Positions 44,471-55,101 of a DNA stretch of 64,000 nt are shown one piece after another. The notes below the pieces were generated by a model. It searched no databases. It was given only the letters and a program-made list of their open reading frames with translations, and was not told the origin of the DNA. Positions within the stretch are counted from its first letter, which is position 1. Every line of letters begins with the position of its first letter. The position numbers and the translations under genes are program-made. Source of the stretch: Microbacterium sp. BH-3-3-3 (GTDB taxonomy: Bacteria; Actinomycetota; Actinomycetes; Actinomycetales; Microbacteriaceae); NCBI RefSeq assembly GCF_001792815.1, contig NZ_CP017674.1:558001-622000 (forward strand). The letters are read 5' to 3'.

Positions 44471-44893
44471 CTACTCGGAGGCTCCGACGTCGGTGCGCGC
44501 CCGTCGCCTGGGGAGGAACCGTGCCGACACGACGGCGTCGACGCCGAGGGCGACCGCCACCGCCGACGCGTACACGACGAGGTCACGGGCGTCGAAGCCG
44601 GTGCCGAGCACGAGCGCGAGCGTGGGGAACCCCTCGGCCAGCACCAGCGGGATCCCCGTGAGCTGCAGCAGTTCGACACCCACGCACCACAGCGCGGCGC
44701 CGAGCGCGAGCAGCGCGCGCGACGCGCGCGGGAAGAGCATCACGAGACCGGTGTACGCGGCGACGGCGTACAGCGCGTCGCCCGCGACGTCGGTGGCCTC
44801 CGAGCCGGGCAGCCCGCGGGCGACGACGAGACCGGCCCCCACGACGACGATCAGCGCCCCCAGTGCGGCCACGCGACGACGACCGGCGGTCAC
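44471..44893 (-). CDS. DUF2809 (VanZ-like) small membrane protein
   Basis: The 140-residue product has four membrane segments with the DUF2809 pattern: GDALYAVAAYTGLVMLF, LWCVGVELLQLTGIPL, and LVLGTGFDARDLVVYASAV. Function is unknown. The GTG start overlaps the stop of the DNA glycosylase gene as GTGA. Confidence 0.83.
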   Translation of the reverse strand: MTAGRRRVAALGALIVVVGAGLVVARGLPGSEATDVAGDALYAVAAYTGLVMLFPRASRALLALGAALWCVGVELLQLTGIPLVLAEGFPTLALVLGTGFDARDLVVYASAVAVALGVDAVVSARFLPRRRARTDVGASE

Positions 44894-45456
44894 GCGAGCA
44901 CTCCCGCCGCCCGCGCGGGGTCCGCGTAGGCGCGGGCGAGAGTCGCGACGGTGTCGTGGGCGTTCAGACCGCTGGGGTTGGGGAGCACCCACGTGGGAAC
45001 ACCGGCGATCGCCTCGTCCTGCCGCCCCGCGGCGGCTCTCGGACGCGCGAAGCCCTGGCGGTAGGCGGTGAGCCCCACCACCGCGATCGCGCGGGGCCGC
45101 AGCGCGTCGACGCGCTCGACGAGCGCCGCCGCACCGGCGCGCAGCTCGTCGCGCGAGAGCTCGTCGGCCCGCGCCGTCGCCCGCGCGACGAGGTTGGTGA
45201 CCCCGATCCCCGCGTCGAAGATCATGCGGCGATCCTCGTCGCCGAGGGGCGCCGCATGGGCGGGCAGCCGCGGGAGGATCCCCGCCTGCACGAGCGCGGG
45301 CCAGAAGCGGTTGCCGGGGCGGGCGAAGGGAGTGCCGGTCGCCGCCGTCCACAGCCCCGGGTTGATGCCGACGAAGAGCAATCGCACACCGGTCTCGACG
45401 AGGTCGGGCCGCGTGGCATCCCGGTACGACTCGAGCTCGGCGCGCGTGTATCCCAT
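44890..45456 (-). CDS. mug: G/U mismatch-specific DNA glycosylase (Mug/TDG family)
   Basis: Base-excision repair enzyme removing uracil or thymine opposite guanine. The 188-residue product shows LLFVGINPGLWTAATGTPFARPGNRFW, the family's active-site GINPG and FxxPGNRFW, then GIGVTNLVARAT and the C-terminal VLPNPSGLNAH. The ATG at 45456 (MGYTRAELESY) has a CATAGT box six bases upstream and may be leaderless; ten further in-frame codons upstream are not conserved. Confidence 0.9.
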   Translation of the reverse strand: MGYTRAELESYRDATRPDLVETGVRLLFVGINPGLWTAATGTPFARPGNRFWPALVQAGILPRLPAHAAPLGDEDRRMIFDAGIGVTNLVARATARADELSRDELRAGAAALVERVDALRPRAIAVVGLTAYRQGFARPRAAAGRQDEAIAGVPTWVLPNPSGLNAHDTVATLARAYADPARAAGVLA

Positions 45457-45462
45457 GAGACC

Positions 45463-45468
45463 ACTATG
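45463..45468 (-). promoter_or_regulatory. Candidate leaderless -10 box of the DNA glycosylase gene
   Basis: CATAGT, six bases, then ATG. Confidence 0.35.
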
Positions 45469-45512
45469 ACCACTACCCGGACGCACCCCGCGCGTCTGCC
45501 AGGATCGGAGGA

Positions 45513-46310
45513 ATGGATGCCGTACCCGCGCTCACCGAGATACCCACGCCGCAGTTCGTCATCGTCGGCGACAACGTGCGCCTGGCGACCTACACGTGGG
45601 GCGACCCCGACGCCGATCCGGTGCTGTGCGTGCACGGGTTCGGGTCGAGCACGCGCGACAACTGGGTGAACACCGGGTGGGTGCGCGACCTGCTGCGGGC
45701 GGGCTTCCGCGTCGTGGCCGTCGACCAGCGCGGCCACGGGGCGAGCGACAAGCCGCACGAGGCCTCGGCGTACACGATGCCGACGCTCGTGGGCGACCTC
45801 GTCGCCGTGCTCGACACCTACCTGCTCGACCAGGTGCGCTACCTCGGGTACTCCCTCGGCGGACGCGTGGGATGGCAGCTCGCCGTCGACGCCCCCGAGC
45901 ACGTCGAGCGCGCCGTGCTCGGCGGCATCCCCGACGGGCGCCCCCTCGCGCGACTGCAGGTGGATCAGGCGCGGGCTTTCCTCGATCACGGCACCCCGGT
46001 CGAAGACGCCACCACCCAGCGCTACGTCTCGCTCGCCGAGCGCGTGCCCGGAAACGATCTGCGGGCCCTGGTCGCGATCGCCGAAGGGATGCGCCTGGGC
46101 GAGACCGACCCCGACCCGGCGTCGCCGCCGCAGCAACCCGTGCTCATCGCGACGGGCACCGAGGATCCCATCCACGATCAGTCGCAGCACCTGGCGGGGC
46201 TCCTCCCCCGCGGCGAGTTCGCCGACATCCCCGGGCGCCACCACGTGAACGCCCCCGGCGCGCGGACGTTCCGCGAGGCGGGCCTGGAGTTCCTCTCGCG
46301 CGACGTCTGA
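45513..46310 (+). CDS. Alpha/beta hydrolase
   Basis: The 265-residue product has the oxyanion motif CVHGFGSS, VAVDQRGHGASDKP, the nucleophile elbow LGYSLGGRVGW, an acid in IATGTEDPIHD and the catalytic His in PGRHHVNAPG. It resembles epoxide hydrolase, haloperoxidase and ester hydrolase relatives, but substrate cannot be inferred. Its ATG is only two bases behind GGAGGA, too close for normal use, so it may be leaderless. Confidence 0.87.
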   Translation: MDAVPALTEIPTPQFVIVGDNVRLATYTWGDPDADPVLCVHGFGSSTRDNWVNTGWVRDLLRAGFRVVAVDQRGHGASDKPHEASAYTMPTLVGDLVAVLDTYLLDQVRYLGYSLGGRVGWQLAVDAPEHVERAVLGGIPDGRPLARLQVDQARAFLDHGTPVEDATTQRYVSLAERVPGNDLRALVAIAEGMRLGETDPDPASPPQQPVLIATGTEDPIHDQSQHLAGLLPRGEFADIPGRHHVNAPGARTFREAGLEFLSRDV

Positions 46311-46365
46311 CGCCCCCGCAGTCACCGTCGGGCCGCGGTCGAGCCGAAGTCGAGCCGCAGTCGGC

Positions 46366-48063
46366 TCAGGATGCCGCGACGGTGAGTTTCGGAGATGTCG
46401 GCGCGCGCGTGGCCGCCGCTTGCAGCCCCACGCGTACGGTCTGGCCGGCGCTGAGCACCGCGCCGTACCCGTCGCCGGTACACGTGACTCTCGAGCCCGT
46501 CACGCTGCACGTCATGCCCCAGGCGCTGGTGATGGCGGTGGTTCCGGGGGCGTCGAAGGTCACGGTCCAGGCTTTCACCGACCCGGTGGCGGTCAGCGCC
46601 AGCTCGGCGACGTAGCCCTCGCCCCACGCGCTCTGCGGAATCCACTCCGCGCGGAGCGCCGCCGACGAGGAGGGCTTCGGCGACGACGACGGGCTCGACG
46701 TGGGCTTCGGGCTCGACGTGGGTTTCGGACTCGACGTGGGCTTCGGGCTCGACGTGGGCTTCGGGCTCGACGTCGGCTTCGGGCTCGACGTGGGCTTGGG
46801 GCTCGACGACGGCAACGGAACCGTCGTCGGCTTGACGCTCACCGAGGGCTTCGGCGACGAGGACGGCTTCGGGCTCGTCGTGGGCTTGGGCGTCGCCACC
46901 GGCGTGAGGATGGGCGCGAGGGCCGCGAGCTTCGCCTTCTGCAGGGTCTTCCAGTCGTCGGCGACGAGGCCGCCGGTGTCACCGCTGTTGGGGTTGAACG
47001 ACCAGTAGGCGTAGCTCGTCTTCGTCTTGGCGAGATAGGCGACGAGCGTCTTCAGCCAGGCCCGGTCGCTGTCGGTCTCGAGCTTGGTGCCGAACTCGCC
47101 GAGCAGCACGGGGGCGATGTTCTGGCGCACCAGGTAGCCCCAGTTGGCATCCCAGATCCCCTCGAGGTTCGCCGGATAGTTCGGTGCCGAGAACCACTCC
47201 TGGGCGTGGACGGTCGCGGGGTACTCGTGCGGGGAGTACACGACGCGGTTCTTCACCGAGAGGGTGACGGGCGCCGACCGCACGTCCTTCAAGCCGCCGC
47301 CCCACCACGTGTTCGTGCCGTCGTTCTGACGCTCGACGCCCTCGACCACGATCAGCAGCTTCGGGTTGACCGACAGCACGGCGTTGCCGGCGCGGGTGGC
47401 CGCCGCGCGCCAGTCGCGCGCGGGGTCGCCGCAGTTCCAGCAGGCGGGGCCGTGGGGCTCGTTGTGCAGGTCGACGCCGATGACCGCCGGCTCGTTCTTG
47501 TATCGGGCGGCGAGCATCTTCCAGTCATCGATCCAGCGCTTCTCGCTGTACTGCGCGGTGTACCACAGCTCGCTCTGCGCGCCCGAGTCGGGCCGGTGCC
47601 GGTCGAGGATCACCGAGATGCCGCGGGCCTTCGCGCGGGCGATGACGGTGTCCATCAGCCTCAGCGGCGAGAGGGCGACGAGGTCGGCGTTGACCGAACC
47701 GTTGATCGAGTTGGAGGTCTTGGCCGCGAGGCACTCGTTCGAGAACGGGAGGCGGATGGCGTTGAACCCCATGCCGGCGATGGCGTCGAGTCCCGCATCG
47801 AGCGAGATCGACCACAGGCCGTGCGGGGCGCAGTTCGAGGTCTCCATGCCGAACCAGGCGACCGCCTTGATGGTGAAGGGAGTCCCCGACGCCGTGATGA
47901 TCGTCGAGCCGCGGGTCGACAGCCAGCCCGGCAGCGAGGGCGCCGCAGACGCCGCCGGAGCAGCCACGACACCGGATGCCAGCAGCGTCGCCGCCGCGGC
48001 GATCGCGGCCCCGCGCACGACCGCTCGACGCGTCGACCGCCATCGTTCTCGCCACCCGGACAT
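46366..48063 (-). CDS. Secreted GH5 family glycoside hydrolase (endoglucanase) with CBM2-like module
   Basis: Exported beta-glucanase of 565 residues. Signal peptide (about 1-42, ending PAASA); GH5 catalytic domain (about 43-365) with SNEC..., DLHNEPHGPACW (acid/base Glu), VVYSPHEYP and VLLGEFGTK (nucleophile Glu); a Pro/Ser/Thr/Lys linker (about 375-460) with six SPKPTS repeats; and a C-terminal module (about 470-565) with AEWIPQSAWGEGYVAELALTATG and SAWGMTCSVTGSRVTCTG, like the cellulose-binding CBM2 family. ATG at 48063 gives a proper signal peptide; longer forms add basic sequence. No CebR-type operator was recognised upstream. Confidence 0.9.
   Translation of the reverse strand: MSGWRERWRSTRRAVVRGAAIAAAATLLASGVVAAPAASAAPSLPGWLSTRGSTIITASGTPFTIKAVAWFGMETSNCAPHGLWSISLDAGLDAIAGMGFNAIRLPFSNECLAAKTSNSINGSVNADLVALSPLRLMDTVIARAKARGISVILDRHRPDSGAQSELWYTAQYSEKRWIDDWKMLAARYKNEPAVIGVDLHNEPHGPACWNCGDPARDWRAAATRAGNAVLSVNPKLLIVVEGVERQNDGTNTWWGGGLKDVRSAPVTLSVKNRVVYSPHEYPATVHAQEWFSAPNYPANLEGIWDANWGYLVRQNIAPVLLGEFGTKLETDSDRAWLKTLVAYLAKTKTSYAYWSFNPNSGDTGGLVADDWKTLQKAKLAALAPILTPVATPKPTTSPKPSSSPKPSVSVKPTTVPLPSSSPKPTSSPKPTSSPKPTSSPKPTSSPKPTSSPKPTSSPSSSPKPSSSAALRAEWIPQSAWGEGYVAELALTATGSVKAWTVTFDAPGTTAITSAWGMTCSVTGSRVTCTGDGYGAVLSAGQTVRVGLQAAATRAPTSPKLTVAAS
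46691..46798. repeat. Six tandem 18-bp repeats in the GH5 linker
   Basis: Unit GGGCTCGACGTGGGCTTC on the plus strand, six copies with a few substitutions, encoding SPKPTS on the minus strand. Prone to slippage, giving linker-length variation. Confidence 0.9.
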
Positions 48064-48218
48064 GCGCACCCCCGCGGTCATCGTAACGGGGCGCGACGCG
48101 CCCGGGATACGCGGGCCCCTCCCGAAGACGCCCACCGCGGGGTTCCGCGCTCCGCGTTCGGCGGTTTCCGCGCTGTTACGCCCTGGTAAATGCCGAAAAC
48201 ATCATTGATTAAGGTCGC

Positions 48219-48228
48219 TCAGCGCTGA
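48219..48228. promoter_or_regulatory. Palindrome upstream of the Lrp-type regulator
   Basis: TCAGCGCTGA, a perfect 10-bp palindrome, 14 bases before the regulator start and next to an AT-rich stretch (48186-48213). Lrp/AsnC proteins usually autoregulate through short palindromes; the assignment is inference. Confidence 0.35.
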
Positions 48229-48242
48229 TACCGTCGCCGATC

Positions 48243-48713
48243 ATGGCTCCCCTCACTGATCGCACCGCCGCCCTCGACCGAGTGTCGAAGGCGATCGTCG
48301 AGCAGCTGCAGGAGGACGGGCGGCGCTCCTACTCCGAGATCGGCAAAGCCGTCGGTCTCAGTGAGACCGCCACCCGCCAGCGCGTGCAGAAGCTCCAGGA
48401 TGCCGGCATCCTGCAGATCGTGGCGGTCACCGACCCGCTGCAGCTCGGCTTCGCGCGCCAGGCCATGATCGGCGTGCGCGTCTCGGGCGACACCCGGGTC
48501 GCCGCCGCCGCGATGACCGAGCTGCCCGGCGTGACCTACGTGGTCTCCACGGCCGGGTCGTTCGACCTGCTCGTCGAGGTCGTCTGCGAGAGCGACGACG
48601 ACCTGATCGACCTGCTCAACGACCGCATCCGGTCGCTGCCCGACATCGTCTCGACCGAGACGTTCGTCTATCTGAAGCTCCACCGACAGCTCTACAACTG
48701 GGGAACGCGATGA
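48243..48713 (+). CDS. Lrp/AsnC-family transcriptional regulator
   Basis: The 156-residue product has an N-terminal helix-turn-helix (about 14-60): IVEQLQEDGRRSYSEIGKAVGLSETATRQRVQKLQDAGIL, and a C-terminal RAM ligand-binding domain (about 70-145) with AAAMTELPGVTYVVSTAGSFDLLVEVV. Its stop overlaps the start of the aminotransferase gene as ATGA, so it almost certainly controls that gene and the permease in response to an amino acid or amine. Confidence 0.93.
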   Translation: MAPLTDRTAALDRVSKAIVEQLQEDGRRSYSEIGKAVGLSETATRQRVQKLQDAGILQIVAVTDPLQLGFARQAMIGVRVSGDTRVAAAAMTELPGVTYVVSTAGSFDLLVEVVCESDDDLIDLLNDRIRSLPDIVSTETFVYLKLHRQLYNWGTR

Positions 48714-50104
48714 CCCTTCTCGACACCGATCTGCACACCGACCTCCAGGCCAAGGCCCGCGACCACCTGTGGATGCACTTCTCCCGCCAGTCGACGATGA
48801 CCGACGGCCCGGGTGTTCCCATCATCGTCAAGGGCGAAGGCCACCACATCTTCGACGCCACCGGCAAGAAGTACATCGACGGCCTCGCCGGTCTCTTCGT
48901 CGTCAACGCCGGTCACGGCCGTCGGCGCATCGCCCAGGCAGCGGCGAAGCAGGCCGAGGAACTGGCGTTCTTCCCCCTGTGGTCCTACGCCCACCCCGCC
49001 GCGATCCAGCTCGCCGAACGCCTCGCGCACCTCGCCCCCGGCGACCTGAACCACGTCTTCTTCTCCACCGGCGGCGGTGAGGCGGTCGAAACCGCCTTCA
49101 AGCTCGCCAAGCAGTACTGGAAGACGCAGGGCAAGTCCACCAAGCACAAGGTCATCTCGCGCGCGATCGCCTACCACGGCACGACGCAGGGCGCCCTGGC
49201 GATCACCGGCCTGCCGGTCATGAAGCACATGTTCGAACCCGTCACCCCCGGCGGCTTCCGGGTGCCGAACACCAACTACTACCGCGCCGAGGAGTCGGGC
49301 TTCGGGGGCGGGACGCCCGAGGAGTTCGGCCTGTGGGCCGCCGACCGCATCGAGCAGATGATCCAGTTCGAGGGCCCCGAGACGGTGGCCGCGGTGTTCC
49401 TGGAGCCGGTTCAGAACGCGGGCGGCTGCTTCCCCGCCCCGGCCGGGTACTTCCAGCGCGTGCGGGAGATCTGCGACAAGTACGACGTGCTCCTCGTCTC
49501 CGACGAGGTGATCTGCGCCTTCGGCCGACTCGGCCACTACTTCGGCGCGACCGCCTACGACTACCAGCCCGACATGATCACGTTCGCCAAGGCGGTCACG
49601 AGCGGCTACTCCCCCCTCGGCGGCACGATCATCAGCGACCGCATCTACGAGCCGTTCGCCCACGGCGACGCGACCTTCCCGCACGGCTACACCTTCGGCG
49701 GACACCCCGTCTCGGCGGCGGTCGCACTCGAGAACCTCGACGTGTTCGAAGAGGAGGGCCTGCTCGAGAACGTGCGCACGAACTCGCCGATCTTCCGCTC
49801 GACCCTCGAGCGGCTGAACGACCTGCCGATCGTCGGCGACGTGCGCGGCGACGGGTACTTCTTCGGCATCGAGCTCGTCAAGGACAAGGCGACCAAAGAG
49901 ACCTTCGACGACGACGAGTCCGAGCGCCTGCTGCGCGGCTTCCTGTCGAAGGCCCTCTTCGACGCCGGCCTGTACTGCCGTGCCGACGACCGGGGCGACC
50001 CCGTGATCCAACTCGCGCCGCCCCTCACCATCGGTCCCGCCGAGTTCGACGAGATCGAGCAGATCCTGCGTTCCGTCCTCACCGAGGCCTGGACCCGCCT
50101 CTGA
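48710..50104 (+). CDS. Class III aminotransferase (omega-amine/putrescine or GABA type)
   Basis: PLP-dependent enzyme of 464 residues. Motifs: KYIDGLAGLFVVNAGHGRRR, FFSTGGGEAVETAFKLA, YHGTTQGALAITG, AVFLEPVQNAGGCF, VSDEVICAFGRLG and the PLP lysine in ITFAKAVTSGYSPLGG. The pattern fits transaminases acting on terminal amines (putrescine, GABA or beta-alanine with pyruvate as acceptor). Flanking Lrp regulator and APC permease support an amine or amino-acid catabolic unit; exact substrate is not determined. Confidence 0.9.
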   Translation: MTLLDTDLHTDLQAKARDHLWMHFSRQSTMTDGPGVPIIVKGEGHHIFDATGKKYIDGLAGLFVVNAGHGRRRIAQAAAKQAEELAFFPLWSYAHPAAIQLAERLAHLAPGDLNHVFFSTGGGEAVETAFKLAKQYWKTQGKSTKHKVISRAIAYHGTTQGALAITGLPVMKHMFEPVTPGGFRVPNTNYYRAEESGFGGGTPEEFGLWAADRIEQMIQFEGPETVAAVFLEPVQNAGGCFPAPAGYFQRVREICDKYDVLLVSDEVICAFGRLGHYFGATAYDYQPDMITFAKAVTSGYSPLGGTIISDRIYEPFAHGDATFPHGYTFGGHPVSAAVALENLDVFEEEGLLENVRTNSPIFRSTLERLNDLPIVGDVRGDGYFFGIELVKDKATKETFDDDESERLLRGFLSKALFDAGLYCRADDRGDPVIQLAPPLTIGPAEFDEIEQILRSVLTEAWTRL

Positions 50105-50109
50105 CCCCC

Positions 50110-50140
50110 GGGATGCCGGCCCGACCGATGCCGGCATCCC
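50110..50140 (+). terminator. Hairpin after the aminotransferase gene
   Basis: Perfect 10-bp stem GGGATGCCGG/CCGGCATCCC with an 11-base loop, five bases after the stop, followed by TCTCCCGCTCCC. Confidence 0.6.
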
Positions 50141-50237
50141 TCTCCCGCTCCCACCCCTGAGCGGTGCTCCTGATGCTGTACCCGACACCATCCCGCTTCG
50201 CGCCGAGCGCGCGCGGCCGCACCCTCTTGGAGGAGCC

Positions 50238-51665
50238 ATGAACGACAACACCCGCGCCGCCACGGCCGCGCACACGAACTCGGGCGCGAAACTGGCCCGC
50301 ACCCTGGGACTCTGGTCGATCGTCGGCCTGGGCCTGGGGTACATGACCCCCACCGTCGTCTTCGACACCTTCGGTCTCGTCGCCGAGAAGACCGACAACG
50401 TCGTGCCCGCCGCCTACGCGGTCGCCCTCGTCGTGCTCGTGTTCACCGCCATCAGCTACGGAAAGATGGTCCGCGTCATCCCGAGCGCGGGCTCCGCGTA
50501 CACGTACGCCCGCGAGGCCATCCACCCGGGCGTCGGCTTCGTCGTCGGCTGGACCGCGCTGATCGACTACATGCTGCTGCCGATGGTGAACGCCCTCATC
50601 CTGCGCAGCTACATGGAGGCGCTCTTCCCCGACATCCCCGGCTGGATCTGGGTCGTCGTCTTCACCGCGGGCGTGACCCTCGTGATCTACCTGACCATGC
50701 GGGGCACCTCGAACGTCAACATGATCCTGCTGGTGTTCTCGATCCTCGTCATGACCGTCTTCGTCGTGATGGTCGTCGTGCAGCTCGTGGGTGGTGCGGG
50801 CGCGGGAACCGCCGTGTCGCTCGCCCCCTTCGCCCACAGCGAGGTGCAGTTCGGCGCCGTCTTGGCCGGAGCCACCGTCGTGTGCTTCTCGTTCATCGGC
50901 TTCGACGCGGTGTCGATGTACTCCGAAGAGGCGAAGACCCCCAAGGTCATGCCGCGGGCGATCCTGCTCACCCTCGTCGTCGGAGGCCTGATCTTCCTTG
51001 TCGCCTCGTACGTGACGCAGCTGCGCTTCCCCGACTCGACCGCGTTCCCTCCCGAGGCCATCGAGGACAGCACGCTTCCCGAGATCGGTGTGCAGGTCGG
51101 CGGCCCGGTGCTGCAGGCCGTGCTGACGGCGGCGGGCTTCGCCGCGACCCTCGCGTCGTGGCTCGCCTCGCACGCCTCGGTGTCGCGCATGCTCATGGTG
51201 ATGGGACGCAACAACGTGCTGCCGCGCCGCATCTTCGGTTTCATCAACCCGAAGACGCACACCCCCACGTTCTCGATCGTGATCGTCGGCGTCGTGAGCC
51301 TGCTCGCGATCCAGTTCACCCTCGAGCAGATCGCCGCGTACATCAACTACGGCGCACTCGTGGCGTTCTCGTTCGTCAACATCTCGGTCATCGCCTGGTT
51401 CGCGATCCGCCGGGGACTGCGCAAGACCCCCGGCGACATCGTGCGCTACATCGTGATGCCCACCATCGGCCTGCTGCTGACCGCTCTGCTGTGGGTCAAT
51501 CTCGACGGGCACGCCCTGATCGGCGGTCTCATCTGGACGGCGCTCGGGGTGGTCTACCTCGTGATCCTGACCCGCGGCTTCCGGCGTCCCATCGCCTCGT
51601 TCGACGAGAACCAGCCGGTGACGGGCGTGAACAAGACCGTCTCCGGTCCGCGCTCCGAGATCTGA
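50238..51665 (+). CDS. APC-superfamily amino acid/polyamine permease
   Basis: The 475-residue product has about 12 membrane segments. The first contains GLWSIVGLGLGYMTPTVVFDTFG (APC substrate-binding unwound helix), followed by IPSAGSAYTYAREAIHPGVGFVVGW and VCFSFIGFDAVSMYSEEAKTP, typical of amino-acid/GABA transporters. A GGAGGA ribosome site precedes ATG. It is separated from the aminotransferase by a hairpin and 133 bases but is probably under the same control. Confidence 0.9.
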   Translation: MNDNTRAATAAHTNSGAKLARTLGLWSIVGLGLGYMTPTVVFDTFGLVAEKTDNVVPAAYAVALVVLVFTAISYGKMVRVIPSAGSAYTYAREAIHPGVGFVVGWTALIDYMLLPMVNALILRSYMEALFPDIPGWIWVVVFTAGVTLVIYLTMRGTSNVNMILLVFSILVMTVFVVMVVVQLVGGAGAGTAVSLAPFAHSEVQFGAVLAGATVVCFSFIGFDAVSMYSEEAKTPKVMPRAILLTLVVGGLIFLVASYVTQLRFPDSTAFPPEAIEDSTLPEIGVQVGGPVLQAVLTAAGFAATLASWLASHASVSRMLMVMGRNNVLPRRIFGFINPKTHTPTFSIVIVGVVSLLAIQFTLEQIAAYINYGALVAFSFVNISVIAWFAIRRGLRKTPGDIVRYIVMPTIGLLLTALLWVNLDGHALIGGLIWTALGVVYLVILTRGFRRPIASFDENQPVTGVNKTVSGPRSEI

Positions 51666-51674
51666 GTCCCGACA

Positions 51675-51718
51675 TCACGGCCGCGGCCTCCCTCCGTACC
51701 GGGATGCCGCGGCCGTGA
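51675..51718 (+). terminator. Terminator of the APC permease gene
   Basis: 13-bp perfect stem TCACGGCCGCGGC with its complement around an 18-base loop, nine bases after the stop. Confidence 0.6.
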
Positions 51719-51841
51719 CGGTGCCGCCGCCGACCGGGGAGCGTGCCGAACTCCTGAGTCATCGCGGCCACACGCGGGCCATGAGCGGGAAAGCGGCTCG
51801 AACGGCCGGTTCATCCGGAGTCCGGCACGCTTCGCCGACGG

Positions 51842-51892
51842 CGTCAGCGCTCGAACGGCGTCAGCGCTCGAACGGTGTCAGCGCTCGAACGG
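51842..51892. repeat. Three tandem 17-bp repeats at the end of the XRE-cupin gene
   Basis: Period exactly 17 (TCA at 51844, 51861 and 51878). Each unit includes TCAGCGCTCGAACG, the complement of the last codons and stop of the gene, so the coding end is copied twice downstream. Each copy carries its own stop. Confidence 0.9.
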
Positions 51893-52471
51893 GGTGACCG
51901 CCCCGAGCACGACGGTCTCGCCGTCGTGGCCGTTCGCCCACCAGTGCGGGGCCGAGCAGCCGTAGGTCACGGTGTCGCCGGCGTGCAGCTCGACGCGCCG
52001 GTCGGCCTGGCAGACGACGAGGACGCCCGCCTCGACCGTCACCGTCTCGGTGCCGATGTGGCGGAACGGGCTGGCCTCGTTCGTGAACCCCGCCGGCAGG
52101 GTCGAGCGGATGAGCTGCAGCATCGATTCGCCCCGCGGCGTGAGCAGCTCGCGGACGGCGCGCTGGTGGGCCGGGGCGTCGGCGGCGGTGGGCATGACGT
52201 GACGCTTGGCGCGGGTCACCACGGCCAGCGGCACGGCGGGTTCGTCCAAGAGCTGTCCGACCGGGATGCCGAGCGCCCCGGCCAGACGCTGCAGGGACTG
52301 CAGCGAGGGGTTGCCGAGGCCGCGCTCGAGCTGGCTGACCAGCCCGAAGCTCACCCCGGCCTTCTCGGACAGGGCGTGCACGCTGAGGCCGAGGCGCTTG
52401 CGGGCATCGCGCACCGCGGCCCCGAGGGTCTCGACGGCGCGCTGCTCGTCGGCATCCGTGGCTCGAGTCAT
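51878..52471 (-). CDS. XRE-family regulator with C-terminal cupin domain
   Basis: The 197-residue product has an N-terminal helix-turn-helix (about 12-70: VRDARKRLGLSVHALSEKAGVSFGLVSQLERGLGNPSL) and a cupin domain (about 105-195) with GTETVTVEAGVLVVCQADRRVELHAGD and PHWWANGHDGETVVLG. Such regulators (SutR/PuuR type) sense small ligands and often control neighbouring transport genes. It lies 21 bases beyond the ABC transporter ATPase gene on the same strand, the last gene of that putative operon. Confidence 0.9.
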   Translation of the reverse strand: MTRATDADEQRAVETLGAAVRDARKRLGLSVHALSEKAGVSFGLVSQLERGLGNPSLQSLQRLAGALGIPVGQLLDEPAVPLAVVTRAKRHVMPTAADAPAHQRAVRELLTPRGESMLQLIRSTLPAGFTNEASPFRHIGTETVTVEAGVLVVCQADRRVELHAGDTVTYGCSAPHWWANGHDGETVVLGAVTPFER

Positions 52472-52492
52472 GACCGTGTCAGCGTATCGCCG

Positions 52493-54114
<1,622 letters not shown>

Positions 54115-54118
<4 letters not shown>

Positions 54119-55101
54119 CGTGTGCTCTTTCCGTCACGGTGCGTCGGAGTCGATCGGCGCGAGAGGGCGGCGGCGACGCGTTCTCGCCGGCGCTGGCCCT
54201 GGCGCGCTTCGATGATGGTGCGCTGGCGGGGGTCGAGGCCGTCGCGCAGACCGTCGCCCAGCAGGTTGAATGCGAGGGCGGTGACGAAGATCGCCGCTCC
54301 CGGGAACACGCTCATCCACCACGCCTGGGCGAGGAAGCCCTGCGCGGTGAACAGCATCCCGCCCCACGACGGCGCGGGCGGCTGGATGCCGAGGCCGAGG
54401 AACGACAGCGCCGCCTCGGAGAGGATCGCGAACGCGAGCGAGAGCGAGGTCTGCACCACCACCGGACCGCCGATGTTCGGCAGCACGTGGCGCACGAGGA
54501 TCATCGGGGCGGGCGTGCCCATGCTGCGCGAGACCTGCACGAACGGCGACGTCCGCAGCGACAACGTGCTGGCCCGGGCGACGCGGGCGAAGATCGGCGT
54601 GTAGACGACGCCGATGGCGATGGTCGTGGTGAGCATGCCCGGCTCGAAGATCGCGATGATGGCGAGCGCCAGCAGCAGCACGGGGAAGGCGAACATCACG
54701 TCGACCACGCGCATGAGGGTCGCATCGACCGCGCCGCCCGCGTAGCCGGCGACCACGCCCAGCAGCAGGCCCAGCACCAGCGCGAGGGCGACGGCGATCA
54801 CGGCGATCGTGAGCGACGTGGATGCCGCCCGCAGCACGCGCGAGAACACGTCGCGGCCGAGCTCGTCGGTGCCGAACCAGTGGGCCGGGCTCGGCGCGGC
54901 GAGCGCTCGGGAGACGTCGATCTCGTTCACGCCGTACGGGGCGATCCAGGGGGCGAGCAGCGCGGCGACCACGATGACCGCGAGCACGACGGCGGCGGCC
55001 ACGGTGAGGGGGTTCGCGGCGAGCAGGCGCCACGACGCCACGCGGGCGGGGGTCGCGGGCGCAGCCGCGGCGGGGACGAGGGCGGGGTCGGTGGCGCTCA
55101 T
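54115..55101 (-). CDS. Peptide ABC transporter permease, DppC type
   Basis: Membrane component of 328 residues with about six membrane segments: an N-terminal one (about 28-50), HWFGTDELGRDVFSRVL (OppC signature) and the EAA loop in SRSMGTPAPMILVRHVLPNI, then ALSFLGLGIQPPAPSWGGML. The C-terminal tail is basic. ATG at 55101 overlaps the upstream permease stop. Confidence 0.93.

Noticed and set aside
46691..46798. CRISPR-like array of short repeats
   Set aside because: The 18-bp units are contiguous without spacers, lie in frame within the GH5 gene and encode a SPKPTS linker.
51842..51892. Possible CRISPR or integration site made of 17-bp repeats
   Set aside because: No spacers, only three units, no cas or integrase genes; it is a tandem copy of a gene end.
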